Shown: positions 5,006 to 12,404, counted from the stretch's first letter. The stretch is 12,655 nucleotides of DNA from Enterenecus faecium (GCA_018713215.1 DVFO01000011.1:1-12655), one strand, 5' to 3'. Notes: generated by a model not told the origin, from the sequence alone. Numbers and translations are program-made.

Positions 5006-5929
5006 CTAATTCGTCTCTTCCATCCTGGGCTGATAACTGAGGCCCTGGGGGTAGAAGAAATTCACCTTCTTGTCGGATAGGCGGATGTGGTAGCGCTGCT
5101 CTCGCAGTACCTCTCCGTCCACCACCGCCACCAGGGGCTGGGGAGCGGTGATGGTGAACTCGGTGCCCTCCACCGCCGTGATCAAATCCGGGTGCTGACG
5201 ATAGCGGCCCTTGGCGTACTCTCCCACCAGGCGGAAGAAGGTCCGGCGGCTGACCTTGGGCACCACCAGCATCTCCAGCTTGCCGTCGTCGGGGAGGTTG
5301 TCCCCCACGGGCATAAAGCCGCCGCCGTAATAGCGGCCATTGCACACGCATACAATGGCAGTCTGACCCTGGTAGGCATACTCTCCCGCCTCCACCTGGG
5401 TCTGGCGGCTGATACCTTTAAATAAGACATTGGCCACCAGCGAGAGGATGTAGGCCCCGATGCCCCGCACCAGGGGCAGGCGGCGGTACTTGTGCACGTC
5501 GGCGGCGATGCGGGCATCCACTCCCGCACAGAAGATATCTACCCCCAGCTTGCCGTTGCACTCCATCAGGTCAAGGGCCACCTGAGGGCCTCGGCTGAGC
5601 TCCTCCAGTTGGGCAAACTTCTCCTTGTTCTCTGGGCCGAAGATTTTCAAAAAGTCATTGCCGGTGCCCAGGGGCACGTTGGTCACCGCCACATGGTCAA
5701 AGCCCGCTGCCCCGTTGATGACCTCGTTTAAGGTGCCATCCCCGCCGCAGGCGTAAATGCGCAGGGGCTCGCCCCGCTGGGCGGCGGCCCGGGCGATCTT
5801 ACAGGCCTCCTCCTGGCGCTGGGTGTGCACCACTTCACAGTCCAGGTCCAGCTCCTGAATCTGGTCCAGTAACTCATTTTCGTTCCCTGCTTTTCCGGCT
5901 GCGGGGTTGACGATAAACAAATGTTTCAT
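5006..5929 (-). CDS. DagK/YegS-family lipid kinase
   Basis: 307 aa, typical for bacterial diacylglycerol/sphingosine-kinase-fold enzymes. These phosphorylate lipid substrates such as diacylglycerol at the inner face of the membrane, recycling it into phospholipid synthesis. Visible motifs are IVNPAAGK at 6-13, the catalytic/nucleotide loop GGDGTLNEV at 62-70, and PLGTGNDF at 86-93. The C-terminal beta-rich half has CNGRYYGGGFMPVGDNLPDD, also standard, and ends with VAVVDGEV. ATG (5927-5929) follows rlmL by 15 bases with GGAGAG as ribosome site, so the two share an mRNA. The exact lipid substrate cannot be told from sequence; DgkB-like is the first guess. Confidence 0.88.
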   Translation of the reverse strand: MKHLFIVNPAAGKAGNENELLDQIQELDLDCEVVHTQRQEEACKIARAAAQRGEPLRIYACGGDGTLNEVINGAAGFDHVAVTNVPLGTGNDFLKIFGPENKEKFAQLEELSRGPQVALDLMECNGKLGVDIFCAGVDARIAADVHKYRRLPLVRGIGAYILSLVANVLFKGISRQTQVEAGEYAYQGQTAIVCVCNGRYYGGGFMPVGDNLPDDGKLEMLVVPKVSRRTFFRLVGEYAKGRYRQHPDLITAVEGTEFTITAPQPLVAVVDGEVLREQRYHIRLSDKKVNFFYPQGLSYQPRMEETN

Positions 5930-5944
5930 CCCATTCTCTCTCCA

Positions 5945-7069
5945 TCACTTCACGCCGTACTGGAACAGGTCGCACTTGAGCATGCCGTTGTACAGCTTCC
6001 GCTTCTTGTCCGCCTTTTTCCCGTAGGTGCGCTCAAACTCGGTGTGAGAGGACAGAATGGACACCTGCCAGCCGTCGGGGAACTTGTCCATGGCCCGGCC
6101 AAAGGCCCGGTACAGCTCCTCGGCCTCCCGCTTCTCCATCAGCCGCTCGCCGTAGGGGGGATTGGTGACCACTCGTCCCCGCAGGCCGCCCCAGTGGAAC
6201 CGGGTGGCGTCCGCCACTTCAAAGGACACCACGTCGTCCACCTCGGCCAGCTGGGCGTTGTGCCGGGCCAGTTCCACCGCTTGGGGGTCGATGTCGCCGC
6301 CCCAGATCTCATAGTTTCCATCAAACTCCCCGTCCATGGCCTCGTCGGCGGCATCCAGCCACAGCCCGGAGGGCAGCTGGGTCCACTTCTGGGAGGAGAA
6401 GGAGCGGCCCAGGCCAGGGGCCCGGTTCTTGGCGATGAGGGCGGCCTCAATGGCGATGGTACCAGAGCCGCAGAAGGGGTCGCAGAAGGGGTCCTTTCCC
6501 TTATAGCGGGACAGGGCCACCATGGCCGCCGCCAAAGTCTCCTTCAAGGGGGCGGCCACGCCCTGGGCCCGGTAACCCCGCTTGTACAGGCCCTCGCCGG
6601 AGGTGTCCAGCATCAGGGAGGCCCGGTCCTTGAAGATGGCAAACTGGACCTGGTACAACACCCCCGTCTCCGGCAGGGTCTCCAGCCCATACACCTTGCC
6701 CAGCCGCTTGGCAATGGCCTTTTTCACCATGGCCTGGCAGGTGGGCACGGCGTGGAGGGCGGAGTTGATGGCGTAGCCCTTCACCGGGAACTTGCCCTCC
6801 CGGGGGATGAACTCCTCCCACGGCAGAGCGTAGGTACCCTCAAAGAGGGCCTCAAAGTTGGGGGCCATAAACTCCCCCAGGAGAATGAGCACTCTTGCGC
6901 CGGTGCGCAGGTTCAGATTCAGCCGGGGAATGTCCTTCTTGGTGCCGGTGCACAGCACCCGGCCGTTTTCCGCCCGCACGTCGGCAAGGCCCAGCTTCTT
7001 CACCTCATAGCTCACCAGGCTCTCCACCCCCAGCAGGGTGGGAATGACAAATTGCAGTTTCCCGTCCAT
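5945..7069 (-). CDS. rlmL: THUMP-domain RNA methyltransferase (RlmL/YpsC-like)
   Basis: 374 aa with an N-terminal THUMP RNA-binding region (about 40-155) and a C-terminal class I SAM-dependent methyltransferase domain (about 165-370). The SAM motif DPFCGSGTIAIEAAL is at 197-211, the acidic motif GGDID at 257-261, and the catalytic NPPYGER at 303-309, typical of N2-guanine RNA methylation. The length matches single-domain Gram-positive YpsC and the N-terminal half of E. coli RlmL, which modifies 23S rRNA G2445. The start ATG (7067-7069) has AGAGGATGG upstream. It is the first gene of an operon with the lipid kinase, which looks like simple co-transcription rather than a shared pathway. Confidence 0.9.
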   Translation of the reverse strand: MDGKLQFVIPTLLGVESLVSYEVKKLGLADVRAENGRVLCTGTKKDIPRLNLNLRTGARVLILLGEFMAPNFEALFEGTYALPWEEFIPREGKFPVKGYAINSALHAVPTCQAMVKKAIAKRLGKVYGLETLPETGVLYQVQFAIFKDRASLMLDTSGEGLYKRGYRAQGVAAPLKETLAAAMVALSRYKGKDPFCDPFCGSGTIAIEAALIAKNRAPGLGRSFSSQKWTQLPSGLWLDAADEAMDGEFDGNYEIWGGDIDPQAVELARHNAQLAEVDDVVSFEVADATRFHWGGLRGRVVTNPPYGERLMEKREAEELYRAFGRAMDKFPDGWQVSILSSHTEFERTYGKKADKKRKLYNGMLKCDLFQYGVK

Positions 7070-7125
7070 ATTCCATCCTCTCCGGGGGTCTCCCCTGTCG
7101 TCTTCAAATGGTCATAATCTTTTTT

Positions 7126-7154
7126 ATTATACCCAATTTGACACCCCATGACAA
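7126..7154 (-). promoter_or_regulatory. Promoter of the rlmL-lipid kinase operon
   Basis: On the minus strand, -35 TTGTCA (7149-7154), a 17-bp spacer and a consensus -10 TATAAT (7126-7131). It is one of the strongest promoter matches in the window, 57 bases before the rlmL ATG and back to back with the NfeD promoter. Confidence 0.8.
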
Positions 7155-7209
7155 GGATAATAATTTTTTGATATTTTCTCTAATGGTTACAAATTGTAGT
7201 GGTATCGCT

Positions 7210-7233
7210 GGGGTAGCTATGCTATACTACCCC
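7210..7233 (+). promoter_or_regulatory. Extended -10 promoter inside an inverted repeat
   Basis: TGC-TATACT (7220-7228) is an extended -10 element without a clear -35. It is enclosed by the inverted repeat GGGGTAG (7210-7216) and CTACCCC (7227-7233), and the nested TAGC-TAT-GCTA (7214-7224) overlaps it. A repressor or activator site over the promoter is possible. The start codon of the NfeD-like gene is about 20 bases downstream. Confidence 0.5.
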
Positions 7234-7250
7234 CAAAGGAGGTGACCAGT

Positions 7251-7682
7251 ATGGACACTGTTTATCAAATTGTCTGGCTGGCGCTGCTGATCATCTTTGC
7301 GGTCGCCGAAGCCGCCACCGTGGGCCTGACTTCCGTGTGGTTTGCCATCGGTTCTCTGGGTGCGCTGGTGTGTGCCCTGGCCGGAGGCAACATCTGGCTG
7401 CAACTGGGTATTTTCATTGTACTCTCCCTGGTGTGTCTGGTGGCCCTGCGCCCCCTGGCAAAAAAATATCTGAACACCCGGGTGGAACCCACCAACGCTG
7501 ACCGGGTCATTGGGCAAGAGGCCCGGGTCACCCAGGACATTGACAACATCCAGGGCACCGGCGCCGTCACCATCGGCGGTGTCACCTGGACCGCTCGCAG
7601 TGAGCACGACACCCCCATCCCCGCCGGGGCCATGGTACGGGTGCTGCGCATAGAAGGTGTCAAAGTTATCGTAGAAGAGTAA
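7251..7682 (+). CDS. NfeD-like membrane protein
   Basis: 143 aa, matching short NfeD proteins that partner SPFH proteins in membrane microdomains. Three hydrophobic segments at about 6-25, 28-46 and 49-68 are followed by a soluble beta-rich domain (about 84-143, RVIGQEARVTQDI to VLRIEGVKVIVEE), the OB-fold typical of NfeD. It lacks the serine-protease domain of long NfeD proteins. I chose ATG 7251-7253 behind a near-perfect AAAGGAGGTGA site; the GTG at 7242 lies inside that site. It is 12 bases upstream of the SPFH gene, so the two are co-translated from one mRNA. Confidence 0.9.
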   Translation: MDTVYQIVWLALLIIFAVAEAATVGLTSVWFAIGSLGALVCALAGGNIWLQLGIFIVLSLVCLVALRPLAKKYLNTRVEPTNADRVIGQEARVTQDIDNIQGTGAVTIGGVTWTARSEHDTPIPAGAMVRVLRIEGVKVIVEE

Positions 7683-7694
7683 GGAGGAAGTACT

Positions 7695-8681
7695 ATGGAT
7701 TTTATCTCTCTCGTCATCCCCGTGGCCGTGATCATCATCATTCTGCTGATCATTGCCGCCAACGTCAAGGTAGTCCCCCAGTCCAAGGCCATGGTTGTGG
7801 AGCGTTTGGGCGCGTTCCGTGCCGTGTGGAGCGTGGGTCTCCACTTCAAGATTCCCTTTATTGAGCGCGTGGCCAAAATGGTCTCCCTGAAAGAGCAGGT
7901 TGTGGACTTCGCGCCCCAGCCCGTCATCACCAAGGACAACGTCACCATGCAGATCGACACCGTCCTGTATTTCCAGATCACCGACCCCAAGCTGTATACC
8001 TACGGCGTGGAGCAGCCCCTGAGCGCCATTGAGAACCTCACCGCCACCACCCTGCGTAACATCATCGGCGACCTGGAGCTGGACCAGTCCCTCACCAGCC
8101 GTGACCACATCAACACCCAGATGCGCTCCATTCTGGACGAGGCCACCGACCCCTGGGGCATCAAGGTCAACCGCGTGGAGCTGAAGAACATCATGCCTCC
8201 CCGGGACATTCAGGAGTCCATGGAGAAGCAGATGCGTGCCGAGCGCGAGCGCCGGGAAGCCATCCTCCAGGCCGAGGGCCAGAAGCAGTCTCAGATTCTG
8301 GTGGCTGAGGGCGAGAAGCAGTCCGCCATTCTCCGGGCTGACGCCGCCAAGCAGGCCAAGATCATGCAGGCCGAGGCCGAAAAGACCGCCCGTATCCTGG
8401 CCGCCGAGGCTGAGAGCGAGGCCATTTTGAAGGTGCAGCAGGCCACCGCCGATGCTCTGAAGCTGTTGAACGAGGCCGCTCCCAACTCCGAAGTGCTCCA
8501 GCTCAAGGCTCTGGAGGCCTTCCAGAAGGCCGCCGACGGCCGGGCCACCAAGATCATCATTCCCAGCGAGATTCAGGGTCTGGCTGGCCTGTGCGCCTCT
8601 GCCAAGACGGTGTTTGACTCCGTCACTCCCAATCCCGCTGCCCCGGCTCCCACCCAGAAGGCTCCTACCCCCAAGCCCTGA
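7695..8681 (+). CDS. SPFH/Band 7 (stomatin-like) membrane scaffold protein
   Basis: 328 aa. An N-terminal membrane anchor (about 5-23, rich in I/L/V) is followed by an SPFH/Band 7 domain (about 25-180) with VPQSKAMVVERLGAF, the pattern of the QmcA/stomatin subgroup. Residues about 181-250 are a long coiled coil of roughly 11-residue units rich in AE, KQ and IL (EGQKQSQIL, EGEKQSAIL, DAAKQAKIM, EAEKTARIL). The tail ends in a Pro/Ala/Lys stretch (PAAPAPTQKAPTPKP). Relatives oligomerise in lipid microdomains and influence membrane protease FtsH or other complexes. The ribosome site is AAGGAGG. Pairing with NfeD is the standard arrangement. Confidence 0.93.
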   Translation: MDFISLVIPVAVIIIILLIIAANVKVVPQSKAMVVERLGAFRAVWSVGLHFKIPFIERVAKMVSLKEQVVDFAPQPVITKDNVTMQIDTVLYFQITDPKLYTYGVEQPLSAIENLTATTLRNIIGDLELDQSLTSRDHINTQMRSILDEATDPWGIKVNRVELKNIMPPRDIQESMEKQMRAERERREAILQAEGQKQSQILVAEGEKQSAILRADAAKQAKIMQAEAEKTARILAAEAESEAILKVQQATADALKLLNEAAPNSEVLQLKALEAFQKAADGRATKIIIPSEIQGLAGLCASAKTVFDSVTPNPAAPAPTQKAPTPKP

Positions 8682-8722
8682 GGAAGGCCAGGACTTCCCC
8701 ATAAGACAACACCCACAGCAAC

Positions 8723-8764
8723 GCTCCTGGAATCCCAGCGATTCCAGGAGCATTGCACTTTTTT
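8723..8764 (+). terminator. Terminator after the NfeD-SPFH operon
   Basis: A perfect 12-bp stem GCTCCTGGAATC (8723-8734) with its complement (8740-8751), 5-base loop, then T6 at 8759-8764. The T run starts 7 bases after the stem, so efficiency may be moderate and some readthrough into the following genes is possible. Confidence 0.75.
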
Positions 8765-8817
8765 CCAGACCTTCTTGTACAAAGAGAGCTGTCAGCCGTA
8801 AGGCGGAAGGAGTCAGT

Positions 8818-9090
8818 ATGGACTTGATTGTTTACCTCGTGGAAGGGGCTATCCGGTTTTGGATTGCTGCCATCCCCCTCATCGTAACCTTTTTGATGTT
8901 AAAACGATTTCAGCAGCCCCCCAAAGTCGCTGCCTGTTGCGTGGCCCTCTACCTCCCCGTCAGCGTATTCTTTTGGGTCCAGCTTAAGGATTTATTCCTG
9001 GTTTTGTACCAGGGCGTCCCCTATCTCTCCAGTTTTGTCTGGATTTGGGCGGAACATATCTTATGGAAACAAAAAACAAGGAGGAAATGA
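8818..9090 (+). CDS. Small membrane protein, unknown function
   Basis: A 90-aa hydrophobic protein that I do not recognise. Membrane segments are likely at about 9-28 (EGAIRFWIAAIPLIVTFLML) and 36-54 (KVAACCVALYLPVSVFFWV), with a weaker third at 57-76. The C-terminus is basic (KQKTRRK), suggesting it faces the cytosol. The start ATG 8818-8820 has GGAAGGAG just upstream; the frame is open further upstream but that part covers the terminator. It is the first of three closely spaced genes; the next starts 3 bases after its stop. No convincing promoter was found between the terminator and the start. Confidence 0.75.
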   Translation: MDLIVYLVEGAIRFWIAAIPLIVTFLMLKRFQQPPKVAACCVALYLPVSVFFWVQLKDLFLVLYQGVPYLSSFVWIWAEHILWKQKTRRK

Positions 9091-9093
9091 CGT

Positions 9094-9735
9094 ATGAACG
9101 TACGCCTGCATGGAATTCTCCCCGAAGAATTGAACCTGTACTTTATCCACCATGGAACACGGATGGATTTGTCCCCGGACACTCCGGTGGAGGTGGACGT
9201 GGCGGAGGGTGAGACCCTCACCCTGGTCCAAGACCCGCCCTTAACCAGCAAATGGAAGGTCTTGGCCGCCCTGGGCATTGTGATCACTGCCCCCTTGCAG
9301 GCCGCTCTGTATTTTGGCGACACCAAATGGGATGACGTAATGCCCTACCGCCTGGGGGCTGTGCTCCGTCCCACTAAGGAAGGCTCTTGCACGGTCCAAG
9401 TCACCAAGTCGAACAACGCCCTGCATCCCCCCAAGCTGGAGATCACGGGGGATGGGGTGACCCTGGAGACATCCACCTGTGAGCCGGTTCCCCAAGTGCT
9501 CCATCAGGCATTCTTCATCCACATGTGCCGTGTGTTTGGGCTGCTTCTGTGGGCCCTGGTCCTGTTTGGTGCACTCTTGTACGTTGCCGTCACGCATCAG
9601 ATTTATGGGGCCGCAGCCATCTGCGCCGTGGTAGCCCTGGCCCTGGTTCTGGTGTGCGGGTATATCGGCATGGATAGCCGGAAGGTGCTGCGCCGGGATT
9701 TGGAGCGTTTGCGGGACATTGGCGGGAAACACTGA
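9094..9735 (+). CDS. Membrane protein with three TM segments, unknown function
   Basis: 213 aa, not recognised. The N-terminal ~50 residues (MNVRLHGILPEELNLYFIHH) are soluble and beta-like. Hydrophobic segments follow at about 55-75, 145-165 and 171-191. Between the first two lies a ~70-residue beta-rich stretch with LTSKWKVL before it and EITGDGVTLETS within. The charged end is RKVLRRDLERLRDIGGKH. The start ATG lies 3 bases after the preceding stop, with AAGGAGG overlapping that gene's end, so translation is probably coupled. The shared layout suggests it works with the 90-aa neighbour in the membrane (inference). Confidence 0.78.
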   Translation: MNVRLHGILPEELNLYFIHHGTRMDLSPDTPVEVDVAEGETLTLVQDPPLTSKWKVLAALGIVITAPLQAALYFGDTKWDDVMPYRLGAVLRPTKEGSCTVQVTKSNNALHPPKLEITGDGVTLETSTCEPVPQVLHQAFFIHMCRVFGLLLWALVLFGALLYVAVTHQIYGAAAICAVVALALVLVCGYIGMDSRKVLRRDLERLRDIGGKH

Positions 9736-9758
9736 GTCGTGTGAGGAGGCGTACCCCC

Positions 9759-10382
9759 TTGAATTTATACAATAAAGTTCGTTTCATCACTCCCCAAGAG
9801 GACCAGGCCTCTTACCTGGAACAGCAAAAACTCCTGGCACAGTTTGAAGCTGCCCCCGGCCCCGAGCCCCTGCTCCGTCTGGCGTTGCTGCTGGATTTCC
9901 CACCCATCGCAAACTATGAATGCGCCATCGATTTGCTGTGGCAGACCTGGACGCAATTCCAAGATGCCAGGGCCGTCCTTCTGGGGGCCTACATGGGCCT
10001 GATGGAGGGCTCTGGCATTGGAGCGTCCTTTTCCGCCGTGTTGCAGGACGGGCTATCCCAGGCCTCCCCCAAGCTTCAGGCCTGCGGGGCATACCTGCTG
10101 GTCAAACAAATCCAAATGTGGTCCACCGGAGAGACTGCCCAGGCGATTGCCCTTTTGGAGCGGTCCATTTTCCTCTGCCCGGACACCGTGACCCCCTATC
10201 TGGATTTGGCTCGGCTGCGCCCCCGGCAACGTCAGACGCTGGTGGAAACGGCCCGTGCCAAGGTACAGCGGGTGTACTCCGTATCCCAGCTGGAGGGGAT
10301 GCCGCTGGAAGCACTTCTCTCCCCAGACCAGATGATCGACGAGATTCTGGGTATCGAATGCAGTGAGATCACACAGCCATAA
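9759..10382 (+). CDS. Helical (possibly TPR-like) soluble protein, unknown function
   Basis: 207 aa from a TTG start at 9759-9761, which is 9 bases behind AGGAGG. An in-frame GTG at 9741 sits on the ribosome site itself and is an unlikely start. The protein lacks a signal or membrane segment and is rich in Ala/Leu helices: residues about 15-45, 52-80, 85-118 and 120-150. The stretch AQAIALLERSIFLCPDTVTPYLDLARL looks like one degenerate tetratricopeptide unit. It is the third gene of the cluster, 23 bases after the membrane protein. Its role is unknown; an adaptor for the two membrane proteins would fit. Confidence 0.75.
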   Translation: MNLYNKVRFITPQEDQASYLEQQKLLAQFEAAPGPEPLLRLALLLDFPPIANYECAIDLLWQTWTQFQDARAVLLGAYMGLMEGSGIGASFSAVLQDGLSQASPKLQACGAYLLVKQIQMWSTGETAQAIALLERSIFLCPDTVTPYLDLARLRPRQRQTLVETARAKVQRVYSVSQLEGMPLEALLSPDQMIDEILGIECSEITQP

Positions 10383-10385
10383 TTG

Positions 10386-10428
10386 GAACGGGCCTGTTGC
10401 ACATGGTTTTGTTGCAGCAGGCCCGTTC
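10386..10428 (+). terminator. Hairpin after the three-gene unknown cluster
   Basis: An 11-bp perfect stem GAACGGGCCTG (10386-10396) with CAGGCCCGTTC (10418-10428). The 21-base loop itself carries TGCA/TGCA. Only pyrimidine-rich sequence, not a T run, follows. It may be a weak terminator or a 3'-end stabiliser. It starts 3 bases after the stop codon. Confidence 0.6.
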
Positions 10429-10477
10429 TCTCCACTCCCATCCCATGTGGTTCCCCCTATACCGCCCGTCGGAACTG

Positions 10478-10486
10478 TGTTAAAAT
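10478..10486 (+). promoter_or_regulatory. Extended -10 promoter of the sigma factor gene
   Basis: TGT-TAAAAT (10478-10486), an extended -10 with no clear -35, precedes the sigma-factor ATG by 36 bases. GGAACT at 10471 resembles an ECF -35 box, but I see no matching CGTC-like -10 downstream, so autoregulation is not supported by sequence. Confidence 0.4.
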
Positions 10487-10522
10487 AGGGGAAAAGAGAA
10501 AACGGAAGGAGGGACCGGTCAC

Positions 10523-11089
10523 ATGGAGCATGTGGAGTCCTTTTTGGCCCAGCTGTACCACCGGGAATATCCCGCCCTGTACCGGGTGGCCTATCGCCTG
10601 ACGGGCAGCCGAGACGATGCCCAGGACATGATACAAAAGACCTTCCTCTTGGCCATTTCCCAGCAGGAGGAGCTGGAAAGGCACCCCAACCCCGGGGGCT
10701 GGCTGGTGGTGACCCTGAACAATCTGGTGAAAAACGAGCGGCGGCGCATGTCCCATCAGGTGGAAATTCCTCTGGAAGATGTGTCCCGATTCCCGGCCCA
10801 AGAGCTGGAGCTGCCCTTCCGGGAATCTCTCCCCAACGGTCTCTCGGCAGAAGAACAGCAGTTTTTAAGCTGGAAGTTCGAGCTGGAACTGGACCACCGG
10901 GAGATCGCCCGACGGCTGGGCATTTCCCCGGAGGCCTGCCGGACTCGCCTGTCTCGTCTATTGAAGAAATGCCGGACGCTTATGGGTTCCAAGGAGAAGC
11001 AAAAAAAATTTTTCTCCAAAGGTGTCACAAAACCGTCTCCCCGGTACATGGATAGGGTGAGGGCGGAGAAAGGAGGCGCTCATGGCTGA
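10523..11089 (+). CDS. ECF-type sigma-70 family RNA polymerase sigma factor
   Basis: 188 aa. Region 2 at about 9-75 (YPALYRVAYRLTGSRDDAQDMIQKTF) binds core polymerase and the -10 box. Region 4 at about 106-155 is the -35-binding HTH (LSAEEQQFLSWKFELELDHREIARRLGISPEACRTRLSRLLKK). There is no region 3, as in ECF sigmas. A basic tail of ~30 residues (KEKQKKFFSKGVTKPSPRY) follows. GGAAGGAGG lies about 11 bases before the ATG. Its stop overlaps the next gene by 8 bases (ATGGCTGA), the usual coupling of sigma and anti-sigma genes. It should be held inactive by the downstream membrane protein until an envelope signal arrives; its regulon is unknown. Confidence 0.9.
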   Translation: MEHVESFLAQLYHREYPALYRVAYRLTGSRDDAQDMIQKTFLLAISQQEELERHPNPGGWLVVTLNNLVKNERRRMSHQVEIPLEDVSRFPAQELELPFRESLPNGLSAEEQQFLSWKFELELDHREIARRLGISPEACRTRLSRLLKKCRTLMGSKEKQKKFFSKGVTKPSPRYMDRVRAEKGGAHG

Positions 11090-11936
11090 ATACGATGGAC
11101 GCATCCGGCGTCTGCATCCCGTTCCCAACCGGAGTGAGTTGGAACGGCTCTCCCCGGAAGAGCTGGCCCAGGCCATGGAGCAGACTCTGGACCAGATGAC
11201 CGAGGACACCTATGACCAGGCGGTGATGGACGCCTATCTGGACGCTCTGGACGCCAAAACCCCCATGCCGGAAGCCCCCGATGTGGAGGAGTCCTACGGA
11301 CAGTTTCAATCCATGCTGTCCCAGGCCATGCCCAAAGAAGAACCTTCAAAGCCCAGGCAGCGAGGCTCTGTGCTGCGCATGTCCCTGCGGGTGGCGTTGG
11401 CCGCTGCCTTCCTGTTTGGATGCCTGATGATGGCTCAGGCTGGAGGCGTGGATGTGTTTGGCGCTGTGGCCCGGTGGACGGACGATGCCTTCTATTTAGA
11501 AACTCAGAAGGACCATACCGCAGTTCAGTCCTGTGTTCCCTATCAGGAAAACTATGAATCCGCAGGTTTGGATGCAGCATATATGCCCACCTGGATCCCG
11601 GATGGCTACTCCGTTGGGGAAATTGAGGTGGATGAACTCACCACATGGACCTATTTTTACATTCCTCTGAACAACTCCAATGGTTCTATTCTTCATTTCT
11701 GTATCAACATCCAGACCGATTCACAGCCCCCTGCGACTCAAGTTTATGAAAAGGACGATCGTCCTGTTCAGCAATACCAAATCAACGGGAAAACAGTATA
11801 CCTATTTCATAACCTGGATATTATGGCGGCGGTATGCCAGGATGAAACTGTGACATACTCCTTATATGGCGATTTTTCCGAGGATATGGTCTTGCAGTTT
11901 TTCAATTCTATCCCTTCTATCAGCTCCAATTCTTAA
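11082..11936 (+). CDS. Membrane-anchored anti-sigma candidate (DUF4367-like)
   Basis: 284 aa with the layout of a Clostridia anti-sigma protein. An acidic cytosolic part (about 1-98, with PEELAQAMEQTLDQM and DQAVMDAYLDALD) is the likely sigma-binding region. One membrane segment follows at about 101-118 (SLRVALAAAFLFGCLMMAQA). The outer domain (about 120-284) includes AAYMPTWIPDGYSVGEI and ends DFSEDMVLQFFNSIPS, a pattern I associate with DUF4367. There is no zinc-binding ZAS motif (HxxxCxxC). The start ATG overlaps the sigma stop, with AAAGGAGG 4-5 bases upstream. The 5' part is GC-rich and the 3' half visibly AT-richer, matching the secreted gene downstream. Confidence 0.8.
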   Translation: MAEYDGRIRRLHPVPNRSELERLSPEELAQAMEQTLDQMTEDTYDQAVMDAYLDALDAKTPMPEAPDVEESYGQFQSMLSQAMPKEEPSKPRQRGSVLRMSLRVALAAAFLFGCLMMAQAGGVDVFGAVARWTDDAFYLETQKDHTAVQSCVPYQENYESAGLDAAYMPTWIPDGYSVGEIEVDELTTWTYFYIPLNNSNGSILHFCINIQTDSQPPATQVYEKDDRPVQQYQINGKTVYLFHNLDIMAAVCQDETVTYSLYGDFSEDMVLQFFNSIPSISSNS

Positions 11937-11981
11937 GCTGTATCCAGTTACCTCCCACAGAAAGGATATCAGGTGCCATCT

Positions 11982-12404
11982 ATGAAGAAAATCTCTTTTA
12001 TTTTAGCTACAGTTCTGTCTATTTTACTCCTCTGCCCCGTTGATGCCCACGCCCAAACTCGTGCCAGTCAGTATATACTTTCAAACACAGCAATCATCTC
12101 ACAAGGCGATGGCAGCGGCGAGGTCGTTGTCAATTTCACCGTTCAGGCAATCCGATCCCTCCCAAAAATCGGAGCAATAAAAATCGATATTTACCGGACC
12201 AGCGGAGACCGTGCAGTCACCATCTGGGGCAATGCCTCAAATGGATTGCTCTCCTCAAAAAGTACCACAAGGTATTCCTACAGCTACACGTACGAGGGAA
12301 TTCCCACCGTCTCTTACTATGCAGTTGTCACCGTCTGTGCGGGAACCTCCACCAATTATGACACCAGAGAAGTCACAACCTCGGTGATACAAGCGCCCAA
12401 GTGA
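11982..12404 (+). CDS. Small secreted protein, unknown function
   Basis: A 140-aa protein with a clear signal peptide: MKK, a hydrophobic core (ISFILATVLSILLLCP), then a VDAHA-QT cleavage site after residue 24. The mature ~116 residues are beta-like and rich in S, T, Y and V, without cysteine pairs or an anchor (one Cys in TVCAG). The pattern RASQYILSNTAIISQGDGSG followed by VNFTVQA and KIGAIKIDIY resembles small secreted proteins often found in gut Clostridia beside sigma/anti-sigma genes; I cannot name the family. I prefer ATG 11982; an in-frame GTG at 11973 lies 6 bases behind AAAGGA and would add three residues. It follows the anti-sigma gene by 45 bases. Confidence 0.78.
   Translation: MKKISFILATVLSILLLCPVDAHAQTRASQYILSNTAIISQGDGSGEVVVNFTVQAIRSLPKIGAIKIDIYRTSGDRAVTIWGNASNGLLSSKSTTRYSYSYTYEGIPTVSYYAVVTVCAGTSTNYDTREVTTSVIQAPK

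Noticed and set aside
5921..7117. A ~400-codon plus-strand open frame opposite rlmL
   Set aside because: It mirrors the third-position GC bias of rlmL and lacks recognisable protein features; rlmL has clear methyltransferase motifs.
7227..8753. A ~500-codon minus-strand open frame opposite NfeD and SPFH
   Set aside because: Gly/His/Leu-rich shadow spanning two well-supported plus-strand genes and running through the terminator.
9741..9758. GTG start for the helical protein gene
   Set aside because: This GTG lies within GTGAGGAGG, the ribosome site itself; the TTG at 9759 has correct spacing.
10471..10500. ECF-type autoregulated promoter of the sigma gene
   Set aside because: GGAACT resembles an ECF -35, but there is no CGTC-like -10 at the right distance; the TGT-TAAAAT extended -10 explains the promoter better.
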